The notes under the pieces: generated by a model
Told to the model about the DNA's origin: nothing
What the model saw: only the letters and a program-made list of their open reading frames with translations
Databases searched by the model: none
Program-made: the position numbers and the translations under genes
Source: Rhodoferax sp.
GTDB taxonomy: Bacteria; Pseudomonadota; Gammaproteobacteria; Burkholderiales; Burkholderiaceae_C
Direction: 5' to 3'
Length of the DNA: 64,000 nucleotides
NCBI GenBank assembly: GCA_030685025.1
Contig: JAUXWC010000061.1
Span: forward strand, 1 to 64,000
In this document: in pieces, positions 26,051 through 34,900 of the stretch
Layout: each line of letters opens with the position of its first letter
How positions within the stretch are numbered: the stretch's first letter is position 1

Positions 26051-26448
26051 GCTCGTTCTCCTTGGAAATGAATGGTGTGATCGGGGGTGGCGTCGAACAC
26101 GCGCGGCAGTGCGCTGGTGGCATCGCCGCGCGTGTGCTGGCGCCCGGAGTGCGTGCGCTCGAGATGCTTGACCACCGCGCGGCCGACCCGGTCGCTTGCG
26201 CGGTCAATCACCGGGTACAGCTCGGGGCCGATGTCCTGTATCACCGCCACCGGTGCGCCAGTCAGATGGACCTGGATTCGGCAGAACTTGTCGACGCCGC
26301 CGCGCGGGCCGTTCTCGTCGCCCAAGCGCACCACGACGCGCTGGATGCGGTCGCTGTGGCGCGTCAACACAAATCGCAAGCGGCGCCTGACGTGGTCCGA
26401 TAACGCGGCCGTGACCGGAAAACCCAGGCCCTGGATGTCAACAATCAT
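26047..26448 (-). CDS. HPF/RaiA-type ribosome hibernation factor homologue
   Basis: The 133-residue protein begins VDIQGLGFPVTAALSDHVRR. It carries the HPF core: VVRLGDENGPRGGVDKFCRIQVHL, then VIQDIGPELYPVIDRASDRVGRAV. Members bind the 30S decoding region and silence ribosomes in starvation. The short form lacks the C-terminal dimerisation domain of long HPF. A good AAAGGTG site precedes ATG 26448. It is first in the minus-strand stress series and diverges from the LysR gene, so the 115-bp gap likely holds both promoters. Confidence 0.85.
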   Translation of the reverse strand: MIVDIQGLGFPVTAALSDHVRRRLRFVLTRHSDRIQRVVVRLGDENGPRGGVDKFCRIQVHLTGAPVAVIQDIGPELYPVIDRASDRVGRAVVKHLERTHSGRQHTRGDATSALPRVFDATPDHTIHFQGERA

Positions 26449-26563
26449 GCTTCACCTTTCTGATCGCCCGATGCAGCGACCTGACAACTTTAGGAGTAGC
26501 TGTTTTCCTTGTAAATTCGAAAGATATATCCTTACCATTCGAGAAAAACTGACGATCTCCGCA

Positions 26564-27499
26564 ATGAACTACAAACATCTCTACTACTTTCTTCAAGTGG
26601 CCAAGTCGGGCGGCGTGCTACGCGCGAGTGAGCTGCTGCACCTCACCCCTCAGACCATCAGCGGGCAGATCCAACTGCTGGAAGAGGCGTTGGGCCGTGC
26701 GCTGTTTGCCAAGAGCGGACGGGGCCTGGCGCTCACCGAAACCGGCCGCGTGGTGCTGGGTTATGCGCAAGATATCTTCTCGCTGGGCACCGAGCTTGAG
26801 GAGGCGGTGCGCGACCAGTCGGCCAAAGGGCGTGCGCTGGAGTTTCGGGTTGGCGTGGTCGATGCGGTGCCGAAGTCGATCACCTACCGATTGCTGGAGC
26901 CGGCGACCCAACTGCCCGAACCGGTGCGTATCGTCTGCCGCGAATGGAAGCTCGACAGCTTGCTGGCCGAGCTGGCGCTGCACCGGCTCGACCTGGTGAT
27001 CTCGGACGCGCCGATTCCGCCGTCGGCCAGCGTGCGCGCCTTCAGCCATCGGCTCGGTACCTCCGGGGTGAGCTTCTTCGCAGCACCGGCGCTGCTGGAT
27101 CGCTGTGTCGGTGGTTTCCCAGGCTGCCTGGACGGCGCCCCGATGTTGATGCCTGGCGAGGATTCGGCGCTGGGGCAGCGTTTGCGGGCGTGGTTTCAAA
27201 CGCAGTCCCTGCACCCGCGCATCGTTGGCGAGTTCGATGACACGGCCTTGGCCAAGGAATTTGGTCGACATGGCGTGGGTTTTTTTGTCAGCCCGACGGT
27301 GCTGTCGCGAGAGATCGAGCAGCAGTTCAACGTCAAGACCGTGGGTGTTTGTGCGCAGGTGGTGGACGAATTCTTCGCGATTTCGGTCGAGCGACGAATC
27401 ACCCATCCTTGCGTCGTTGCGATCACTCAGTCGGCACGCAATGAATTGTTCGCACCGCCCTCCAAAGGGCGCCCCGCCCGTCGGGCGACGCCAGGGTGA
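26564..27499 (+). CDS. NhaR-like LysR-type transcriptional regulator
   Basis: The 311-residue protein starts NYKHLYYFLQVAKSGGVLRA, with a winged helix-turn-helix over residues 5-62 (LTPQTISGQIQLLEEALGRA). This resembles NhaR, which senses sodium. The effector domain follows from about residue 90. It is divergent from the hibernation-factor/terC/sbtA unit, 115 bp away. LysR proteins often control divergent neighbours, and NhaR-like regulation of a sodium-bicarbonate carrier would be sensible. That link is inference. Confidence 0.88.
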   Translation: MNYKHLYYFLQVAKSGGVLRASELLHLTPQTISGQIQLLEEALGRALFAKSGRGLALTETGRVVLGYAQDIFSLGTELEEAVRDQSAKGRALEFRVGVVDAVPKSITYRLLEPATQLPEPVRIVCREWKLDSLLAELALHRLDLVISDAPIPPSASVRAFSHRLGTSGVSFFAAPALLDRCVGGFPGCLDGAPMLMPGEDSALGQRLRAWFQTQSLHPRIVGEFDDTALAKEFGRHGVGFFVSPTVLSREIEQQFNVKTVGVCAQVVDEFFAISVERRITHPCVVAITQSARNELFAPPSKGRPARRATPG

Positions 27500-27570
27500 C
27501 AGGCGCCATGGCGCGACACGGCCACTCAACTGTCGGTCACTCAACTGGGTGAACGCGGGCAAAAAGAATA

Positions 27571-27783
27571 TACTGTCATTAATTAAGGGGTATCCATTTA
27601 GCTCCACAGTCGCATAGGCAAGACGACCTAAAAATGCTCGGAACGATGGCCTCGTATCGTTCTCCAATGCCACTCTATGCGGCGCAACACGACAGAGGAC
27701 TCTCGCGGGGATGTTACCCGTTCAGAGGCTCCTGATTCCACCCGTAGTGGAGCTAAATGGATACCCCTTCATTAATTACAGTA
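27571..27783. mobile_element. MITE-like element with 36-bp inverted ends
   Basis: The left end (27572-27607) and right end (27747-27783) are near-perfect inverted repeats. Both contain GGGGTATCCATTTAGCTCCAC preceded by ACTGT and an ATTAATT-like tract. The interior has further nested pairs, CGCATAG with CTATGCG and GAACGAT with ATCGTTC. There is no open frame. Length, end structure and the lack of coding fit a miniature inverted-repeat transposable element. No obvious target duplication is seen. It forms the region just upstream of imuA. Confidence 0.6.
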
Positions 27784-27810
27784 ACTGTCTTCAGTCCTTG
27801 CCAGCTCTTC

Positions 27811-28578
27811 ATGTCAGCGTTGTCGTCCCTTGCTTCTGCCTTTGGCGCTGCTGCCGTTTGGCGTGCCGACGAGTTGGCGCGTCCGCCGGGCTCGGTGCTG
27901 GCTACCGGGCACGCCTTGCTGGACCGCCAACTGCCAGGCGGTGGTTGGCCCGTAGGCGCCATGGTGGAGGTTTTGCAGGCGCAGAGCGGTCAAAACGAGT
28001 GGCGTTTGCTGCTGCCCGCGCTGCAACGCAGCCCGGTCGGCCCGGTGGTGCTGGTGGGTGCCCCCCATGTGCCCTTTGGGCCGGGGCTGGCGGCGCAGGG
28101 TTTGGATTTGCAAAGGTTATTGTGGATCACGACAGCGGAGCCCGCCGCTCGCATGTGGGCCTGCGAGCAGGCCTTGCGTTGTGCGCCGGTGGCAGCGGTA
28201 CTGGCCTGGTTGCCGCAGGCTCGGGCTGACCAGTTGCGGCGGCTGCAAATGGCCGCTGCCCAATACCGCAAGTTGTTGTTTGTAATGCGTTCGGCGCAGG
28301 CGCAGGGCGAAGCCTCGCCAGCCGTGCTGCGCCTGCTGTTAACTGCACCCGCCGCAAGCGCCGGCGAGCCGGGCGATGCCCTGTGTGTGCACATCCTCAA
28401 GCGACGCGGCCCGCCGCTTGACCACCCCCTGGTGTTGCCCGCCCGGCCCGGGCGTCTGGGGGCCTTATTGAGACTTTGCGGGACAGATCAGGAATTGCGA
28501 AGCAATTCTGCTCTGTCCTCAACTGATCGGCAGCCTGGGGAAGGCCATGCACTGGATCGCCTTGCAGCCTCGGCCTGA
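27811..28578 (+). CDS. imuA: ImuA (SulA/RecA-like) translesion mutagenesis factor
   Basis: The roughly 255-residue protein starts SALSSLASAFGAAAVWRADE. It carries the ImuA features: a LPGGGWPVGAMVEVL stretch resembling a degenerate RecA P-loop, LLPALQRS, and a WITTAEPAARMWACEQALRC segment. It is cytoplasmic and helps recruit the ImuB/DnaE2 polymerase. ATG 27811 is preferred over 27757, which starts in the MITE end. The C-terminal 37 or so residues are encoded by a dispersed palindrome and flanking bases, and the frame overlaps imuB by 32 bp. Confidence 0.88.
   Translation: MSALSSLASAFGAAAVWRADELARPPGSVLATGHALLDRQLPGGGWPVGAMVEVLQAQSGQNEWRLLLPALQRSPVGPVVLVGAPHVPFGPGLAAQGLDLQRLLWITTAEPAARMWACEQALRCAPVAAVLAWLPQARADQLRRLQMAAAQYRKLLFVMRSAQAQGEASPAVLRLLLTAPAASAGEPGDALCVHILKRRGPPLDHPLVLPARPGRLGALLRLCGTDQELRSNSALSSTDRQPGEGHALDRLAASA
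28470..28527 (-). repeat. Dispersed palindrome (ATCAGTTGAGGACAG family), copy 4, inside imuA
   Basis: The minus-strand reading is ATCAGTTGAGGACAGAG, then GAATTGC-TTC-GCAATTC-type apex, TCTGTCCCGCAAAGTCTCA. The apex differs from other copies but still pairs, so the stem has changed while remaining complementary. It codes for part of the ImuA tail. Confidence 0.85.
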
Positions 28579-29992
28579 AGCCGCCCAGGTAGCTGCGCAG
28601 TCGTCCGTCCCCATGCCGGAGGATGCCACCGCCCTGGCGGATGCACTCAGTGCCTTGGCGTGGTGGGCCTTGCGCTTTACACCCAAGGTTGCGCAGATGG
28701 GTGATGCGCTGGTGCTGGAGGTGTCGGGCAGCGAGCGCTTGTTTGGTGGCCGGCAAGCTTTGCTGCACGCCATTTTTGGAGCAGATAAGCCTGTAGGCAG
28801 CATTCAATATGCTCGTGGTGCTACTTCTTTAATAGCATTGGCACGCCTCCAATTGGCCACTGCCGATCCACCGGCTGAACCCCAACCGACTGCGGATGAG
28901 GGCGTGGTGCCTCGGTCACGTGCCATCGCGCCGGATGATTTGCCTTTGTACGCGCTGGCCGCCGCGCGTGCCCACCTGCCCACGCTGGCGCGCATCGGCT
29001 GCACGCGCTGGGGGCAGGTACGCGCCTTGCCGCGGGGTGGCGTGGCGCGGCGTTTTGGCGCCCCTTTGCTCGACGCGTTGGACTGTGCCTATGGCTTGAA
29101 GCCCGAGCTTTATCCCTGGTTGGTCTGGCCGGAGGTATTCGACGTGGCGCTGGAATTGGCCGCCCAGGTGGAGACGGCGCCGTCCCTGCTCTTTGCGGCG
29201 CGGCGTCTGCTGAATCAGTTGCTGGTGTGGTTGCGGGCGCGCCAACGTGGCGTGCTGGCGCTGCGTCTGGGCTGGCAGATGGACCAGCGCCGCGATACCG
29301 CCAGCGAAGGTGAACTGGTGCTGCGCACGGCCGAGCCCACGCTGGACATGAACCACCTGCAGCGGCTGCTGGGCGAGCATCTGGCCCGCATCACCTTGCC
29401 CGCGCCGGTGCTCTATTTGCGGCTGCGCACCCTGGAGACCCAAACCTTGAACGGCAGCACGGCCAGCTTGTTGCCTGATGAAGTGTTGGGCGGCGACAGT
29501 TGGCACCAGTTGCTGGAGCGTCTGGCTGCGCGGCTGGGGCCGCAATGTGTGCTGCAGGCGCAAGCCTGTGCGGACCACCGACCGGAGCGTATGCAGGCCT
29601 GGGCGCCGGCTTCGAGTGTGCCGCTTCGGGGAGTCAAGCAATCCGGCCAGGCGGGCGCCAATGCCCTCCAAGCATCCAAGTCGGATGAACTCTACCCAAG
29701 CTGGTTGCTGGCTTCGCCCTTGAAACTGGCGGTGCGCCAGGCGCGCCCGCTGTACCAGGGGCCGCTAACACTGCTGGCAGGTCCGCAGCGGCTGGAGGCG
29801 GCGTGGTGGGAGGTGGGTGCGCGCGACACGGCGCCTGCCGGCCAGGGCTGTGCCTTGCGTGACTATTTTTTGGCGCGCAGCGAACAGGCTGGCTTGTTGT
29901 GGATCTACCGCGAACGCCTGAGTGGGCCGGGTCGGACCGGCTCAAGCACCGATGCAGCGCCGAACTGGTACCTGCATGGGCTGTTTGCTTGA
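28547..29992 (+). CDS. imuB: ImuB, catalytically defective Y-family polymerase hub
   Basis: The 481-residue protein starts MHWIALQPRPEAAQ and follows the ImuB plan. It has GDALVLEVSGSERLFGG in a Y-family palm-like region (about 45-60), a thumb (LPTLARIGCTRWGQVRALPRG), and little-finger sequence. The C-terminal region contains RPLYQGPLTLLAGPQRLEAAWW and YFLARSEQAGLLWIYRER. Canonical catalytic acidic residues are not all present, as in ImuB, which acts as a scaffold for DnaE2 and the clamp. It overlaps imuA by 32 bp. Confidence 0.9.
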   Translation: MHWIALQPRPEAAQVAAQSSVPMPEDATALADALSALAWWALRFTPKVAQMGDALVLEVSGSERLFGGRQALLHAIFGADKPVGSIQYARGATSLIALARLQLATADPPAEPQPTADEGVVPRSRAIAPDDLPLYALAAARAHLPTLARIGCTRWGQVRALPRGGVARRFGAPLLDALDCAYGLKPELYPWLVWPEVFDVALELAAQVETAPSLLFAARRLLNQLLVWLRARQRGVLALRLGWQMDQRRDTASEGELVLRTAEPTLDMNHLQRLLGEHLARITLPAPVLYLRLRTLETQTLNGSTASLLPDEVLGGDSWHQLLERLAARLGPQCVLQAQACADHRPERMQAWAPASSVPLRGVKQSGQAGANALQASKSDELYPSWLLASPLKLAVRQARPLYQGPLTLLAGPQRLEAAWWEVGARDTAPAGQGCALRDYFLARSEQAGLLWIYRERLSGPGRTGSSTDAAPNWYLHGLFA

Positions 29993-30025
29993 GCCGCCCG
30001 AAGCCACCACTCATCCCCCCACGGC

Positions 30026-31684
30026 TCAGCCCGCACCCTGCAAGGGCAACACCTTGACATCGGGATAGCCCATCAGCTTGAGCAGAAAGTAGTTGGCCGC
30101 CGCTTCGCCCGGATCATCGGCGATGCAGACCAGCTCGGCGTACCGCGGGACACCGGCCTTCACCAGAATCTTCCAGATGTCCTTCGCGGCTTTGGGTGTG
30201 CCGTCGGTGTTGAGCAGTTCGGTATAGGGCACATGCACTACCTTGCCGTCCGGTGTCTTGGTCGGCAGCTTCTTGCCTGAAGCGATAAACAGTTTCGGAT
30301 ATGGCCCTGGCGCGCTGTTCGGCTTGGCAAACCCCAGATCCTGGCGAACCTTTGCCGGGTACGTGGTCAAGGGCACGGACATCTCCTGGGGCGTTTTGGC
30401 GGGGCCGACCACGGTGGCTTGCTGGGTCATGGCCAAGCCACGTTGGGTGGTCTTGTCGAGGGAGTCCATGAAGACCGACACTTTCTTCTGTCCCAGGCGC
30501 TCCAGCATCAGGAATGCCAGTGCCGAGCCTTCGTCCAAGCCCGCGCCAGACATCACCACCGCTTCGTGTGACGGGTTGACGCCGGCTTGGCCCAGGATGT
30601 CGGCGAGTTTTTCCGGTTGGGCGAGATGGGCCTTGAACACGTCGGCGGGGATGTTCAGTGCAAACGGCACATGTCCCTGCTTGTACGCCTCGGCCGGCCG
30701 CACGTCCAGCACACTGACTTGCGCCACGCCGTACATGCGCATCATCCGGCCACCCCAGGTCTTGAGCCAGTTTGCTTCTCGCATCAGAAACGGAGCGTCG
30801 TAGGTCCAGAACGGCAGTTCCCGCTGATCCTGCAACCAGCCAATCTCGGACTCGTTGTAGAGCTTGACCTTGGGGTAATTCAGCATGAACTTGAGCGCGA
30901 AAAACGGCACGCTGGCGGCCACGCCGCCGCCGCAATAGGTGTAGATCTGCTGCTCGGGCTTGACGCCCAGGTAGTTCAACATCTTCTTGATTTCCTCGGG
31001 CGACTTGAAGGTCTTGTCCGGGTTGTAGAAGTCCGCCGACGGCAACATGATGCCGTTCGGGACGTGTCCGGCCCGGTCAAAAAACTGGAGTTCACCGAAG
31101 TGCCAGTTGGCATCGAGTGCCTCCACCAAGGCGCTGCCCGGCTGGTCGCCCGAGGCGCTCAGAAACTCGGGCAGCTTGACGCGCACATCCTCTTTGACTT
31201 TGGTGATCTGGAACGAGCCCTTCAGCGGTGTGGGCGTGGGTTCTTTGGTGACCGGTCGTCCAAACTCTTGCCATTTGGAGAACCCGCCGTTCAGGATGAA
31301 TAGATTCTGGGCGGGCACGCCGTGGTAGTACAGGTCGTAAAAGAGCCGGGTCGCGAACATTGGGTCGCCCCGGTCGTAGATGACGATCTTCTTGCCGGCA
31401 CTGACGCCCCAGGACTGGAGGCGCCGCTGCATCTCGGGCACGGAAACCTCCAGGCCGCCATAGGTGAAAGCGTCAACGTTGATCGCGCCGGGAATGTGTT
31501 GCGCCGCGTACATCTGAGCGGGTGAGGCGTCGAATATCAAGACATCGGCGTTTTTCAGGTTTTGTTCGAGCCAGTCGACACTGACAAGATTTCCTTGGAT
31601 TCCATCCGCCGCCATCAAGGGCCGGACCAACAGCAGGCAGCTTGTTATTGCAATAAGGAAGCAATACCTAAATACCTTCGCCAT
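30026..31684 (-). CDS. Exported multi-domain rhodanese-like sulfurtransferase
   Basis: The 552-residue protein has a signal peptide (FRYCFLIAITSCLLLVRPLMAAD) and four rhodanese-like modules. Module 1 (VLIFDASPAQMYAAQHIPGA) has Asp in place of the catalytic Cys (IVIYDRGDP). Module 2 has Cys in IYTYCGGGVAA. Module 3 (VSVLDVRPAEAYKQGHVP) has VVMSGAGLD with no Cys. Module 4 has LVCIADDPGEAA. So at most two are active, in the periplasm. The ATG 31684 has CAGGAGA. It is on the opposite strand between imuB and dnaE2. Confidence 0.85.
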   Translation of the reverse strand: MAKVFRYCFLIAITSCLLLVRPLMAADGIQGNLVSVDWLEQNLKNADVLIFDASPAQMYAAQHIPGAINVDAFTYGGLEVSVPEMQRRLQSWGVSAGKKIVIYDRGDPMFATRLFYDLYYHGVPAQNLFILNGGFSKWQEFGRPVTKEPTPTPLKGSFQITKVKEDVRVKLPEFLSASGDQPGSALVEALDANWHFGELQFFDRAGHVPNGIMLPSADFYNPDKTFKSPEEIKKMLNYLGVKPEQQIYTYCGGGVAASVPFFALKFMLNYPKVKLYNESEIGWLQDQRELPFWTYDAPFLMREANWLKTWGGRMMRMYGVAQVSVLDVRPAEAYKQGHVPFALNIPADVFKAHLAQPEKLADILGQAGVNPSHEAVVMSGAGLDEGSALAFLMLERLGQKKVSVFMDSLDKTTQRGLAMTQQATVVGPAKTPQEMSVPLTTYPAKVRQDLGFAKPNSAPGPYPKLFIASGKKLPTKTPDGKVVHVPYTELLNTDGTPKAAKDIWKILVKAGVPRYAELVCIADDPGEAAANYFLLKLMGYPDVKVLPLQGAG

Positions 31685-31904
31685 AGGGGTCTCCTGTAGG
31701 GGTGAATCGTTCTTGTGCTGACCCGTGCCAGCAGCGCACGCGCTTCGCCGCGGGACTATGGCTGCGCGCAGTTGCGTCTGCCAGTTGATTGCGATGGACG
31801 GTGCTCCAGCGTGGTTCATCTGCGCCTCGGGTGGATGGACCGCTACAGTCGCGCCGCATCGCGTGGAATGCCAAGCAGTGACGTAAATGGCATCCAGCGC
31901 TATA

Positions 31905-31920
31905 CTGTGTTTTTGAGCAG
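31905..31920 (+). promoter_or_regulatory. Candidate LexA box of dnaE2
   Basis: CTGTGTTTTTGAGCAG matches CTGT-N8-ACAG with one mismatch and sits 36 bp upstream of the dnaE2 ATG, preceded by TATA. SOS control of dnaE2 is well known in other bacteria. Upstream of imuA I find only a half match. Confidence 0.6.
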
Positions 31921-31955
31921 TTGTTCCGTCAAACCCAATAACTGCGCTGGCTGCC

Positions 31956-34900
31956 ATGTTGTTTACCCCGCCGATACCGGCTCCGCTCGATGCCACGCCA
32001 GCGCCGTCGGATGTGCACTGCGCCTATGCCGAGCTGCATGCCTTAAGCAATTTCAGCTTTCAGCGCGGTGCCTCACATCCGGAAGAACTGGTGGCGCGTG
32101 CGCACGCGCTGGGTTACACAGCACTGGCGATCACCGACGAGTGCTCGGTGGCCGGCATGGTGCGCGCGCACACCGAGGCCAAGAAGCTCGGCTTGCGGCT
32201 GCTGCCGGGCGCCGAGTTTGCGGTCTCTGGCGCCTGCACCCTGGTGGTACTGGCGCACAACCTCAATGGCTGGGGCAATCTGTGCGAGTTCATCACCGCC
32301 GCCCGTTGCGCGGCGCCCAAGGGCGACTACCGCGTGACGTGGCAGCACAGCAACTTCGCCCTGCTGCAAGACTGCGAAGTACTGCTGAGTGTTCCCGGAC
32401 ATCCCCACTCTGCTATTACTTTCGAAGCTATAACGGCCCATTGCATAAGGGCCAGAGACCTGTTTGGTGGCAGACTTTGGTTGGCGCTGGAGTTGTCCTG
32501 TGGATTGGACGACGCTTTGTGGCTGCACCAGTTGCAGCGCGTCTCGCAGCTCACCGGCGTGCCGCTGGTGGCGGCTGGCAACGTGCACATGCACGTGCGT
32601 TCACGCAAACCGATGCAGGATGTGATGACGGCGGTTCGGCTGGGGCGACCGGTGCACGCATGTGGCTTCGCCTTGCAGATCAATGCCGAGGCGCATCTGC
32701 GGTCGCGCGAACGATTGGCTCGGATCTACGCGCCGGATTTGTTGGCGGCCACGCTCACCATTGCTGGGCGCTGCCAGTTCAACCTGGACGAGTTGCGCTA
32801 CCAGTACCCGCTGGAGGCGGTGTTGCCGGGTTTGACGCCGGCGCAAACCCTGCGCCAGTTCACCTACGAGGGTGCCAGCCAGCGTTACCGAGCAGGTATT
32901 CCCGCCTCGGTGCAGCAGCAGATCGAGCATGAACTGGCCTTGATCGCCGAGCTGAAGTACGAGATGTACTTCCTGACCGTGCACGACATCGTGGCCTTTG
33001 CGCGCAGCCGCCATATCCTGTGCCAGGGGCGTGGCTCGGCCGCCAATTCGGCGGTGTGTTATTGCCTGGGGGTGACCGAGGTGGACCCCTCGCGCATCAA
33101 CATGTTGTTTGAGCGTTTCATCAGCCGCGAGCGCAACGAGCCGCCCGACATTGATGTGGACTTTGAACACCAGCGGCGCGAAGAAGTCATTCAGTACATC
33201 TACGCCAAGTATGGGCGCGACCGGGCCGCGCTGACGGCCACGGTCATCAGCTACCGCCCGCGCAGTGCCCTGCGCGATGTCGGGCGGGCGCTGGCTATCG
33301 ACGAGGCCCTGATCACGGCCCTGTCCAAGGAGCATCCCGGCATGTACAGCCGCGAGGTGCTGGCCGAGCGGCTGCAATCGGCGCTGGCGCGGCTTGGGGC
33401 GGACTTTGTTGCCCCCGGTGGCGAGTTACTCGATCTGTGGTTGCACCTGAGCAGTCAGATCCAACGCTTTCCGCGTCATCTGAGCCAGCACGTGGGTGGC
33501 TTTGTGCTGACACAAAGCAAACTCACACGTGTGGTGCCGGTGGAAAACGCCGCCATGCCGGGCCGAAGCATCATCCAGTGGGACAAGGACGATCTGGACG
33601 CCATGGGCCTGCTCAAGGTTGATGTGCTGGCCCTGGGCATGCTCAGTGCGATTCGCCGTTGCCTGGACCTGATCAGCGCGCAGCGTGGCTACACCTTTCA
33701 GATGCAAGACATCCCGGCCGAAGACCCGGCTACCTACGAGATGATCTGCAAGGCCGACACGGTGGGCACCTTCCAGATCGAAAGCCGGGCCCAGATGAGC
33801 ATGCTGCCGCGCCTGCAGCCGCGTTGCTTTTACGACCTGGTGATCGAGGTCGCCATCGTGCGCCCTGGCCCGATCCAGGGCGGCATGGTGCATCCGTACC
33901 TGCGGCGCCGGCAAGGCCTGGAGCCAGTGGATTACCCCAGGGGGCTGCGCGCGGCGCTGGAGCGCACGCTGGGGGTGCCGATCTTCCAGGAACAGGTGAT
34001 GCAAATTGCCATGCTGGCGGCCGGTTTCAGCGCCGGCGAGTCCGACAGCCTGCGCCGCTCCATGGCGGCCTGGAAGCGCAAGGGCGGGGTGCACAAGTTT
34101 TATGACCGCATGGTGGGCGGCATGGTCGAGCGCGGCTACACGCAGGAATTTGCGCAAGCGATCTTCAAACAGATCGAGGGCTTTGGCGAATACGGTTTTC
34201 CGGAGAGCCATGCCGCTAGTTTTGCCCTGCTGGCCTATGTGAGCTGCTGGCTCAAACACCATGAGCCGGCTTGTTATCTGGCCGCCATGCTCAACAGCCA
34301 GCCCATGGGCTTCTACGCCCCCGCGCAACTGGTGCAGGACGCCCAGCGCCATGGTGTGCAGGTGCGGCCTGTGGATGTGATGTACAGCGACTGGGACTGC
34401 ACGCTGGAGCAAACGGCAGAGCAATTGGGGTCAGATCCCGATTCAGGACAGAAGTCTCAACGAAGCGCGTGGTCTCGAACGAAATCGGGCTCTGACCCCA
34501 TTTGCGGCGACGCACCAAGGGTGGTCCGCCTGGGCTTGTGCATGGTCAGTGGCCTGACCCAGGAGGCGGCGCATCGCATCACGGCCGCGCGTGAACAAGC
34601 TCCCTTCGTCAGCACCGAGGACCTGGCCCTGCGCGCCAGACTCGATGCCGGTGGCCTCAAGGCCCTGGCCGGCGCCGATGCCCTCATCAGTCTCTCAGGC
34701 CACCGCCGCCAGCAAGTGTGGGATGCCTGCGCTCTCAAGCCCGCGCCGCCTTTGCTGCAGGCGGTACCGGTGGACGAAGACGTGTTGGCGTTAAGCCCCG
34801 CAGACGAAGCCGAAGAAGTGTTTTTTGACTACGCGGCGCTGGGACTGACGCTGCGCTCGCACCCTTTGGCCATCCTGCGTGCGCAGTTGTCCAAACAGAA

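Noticed and set aside
27540..27810. LexA box for imuA
   Set aside because: CTGT half sites occur (ACTGTCATTAATT and ACTGTAATTAAT), but neither has ACAG at the correct spacing, so they are counted as MITE ends.
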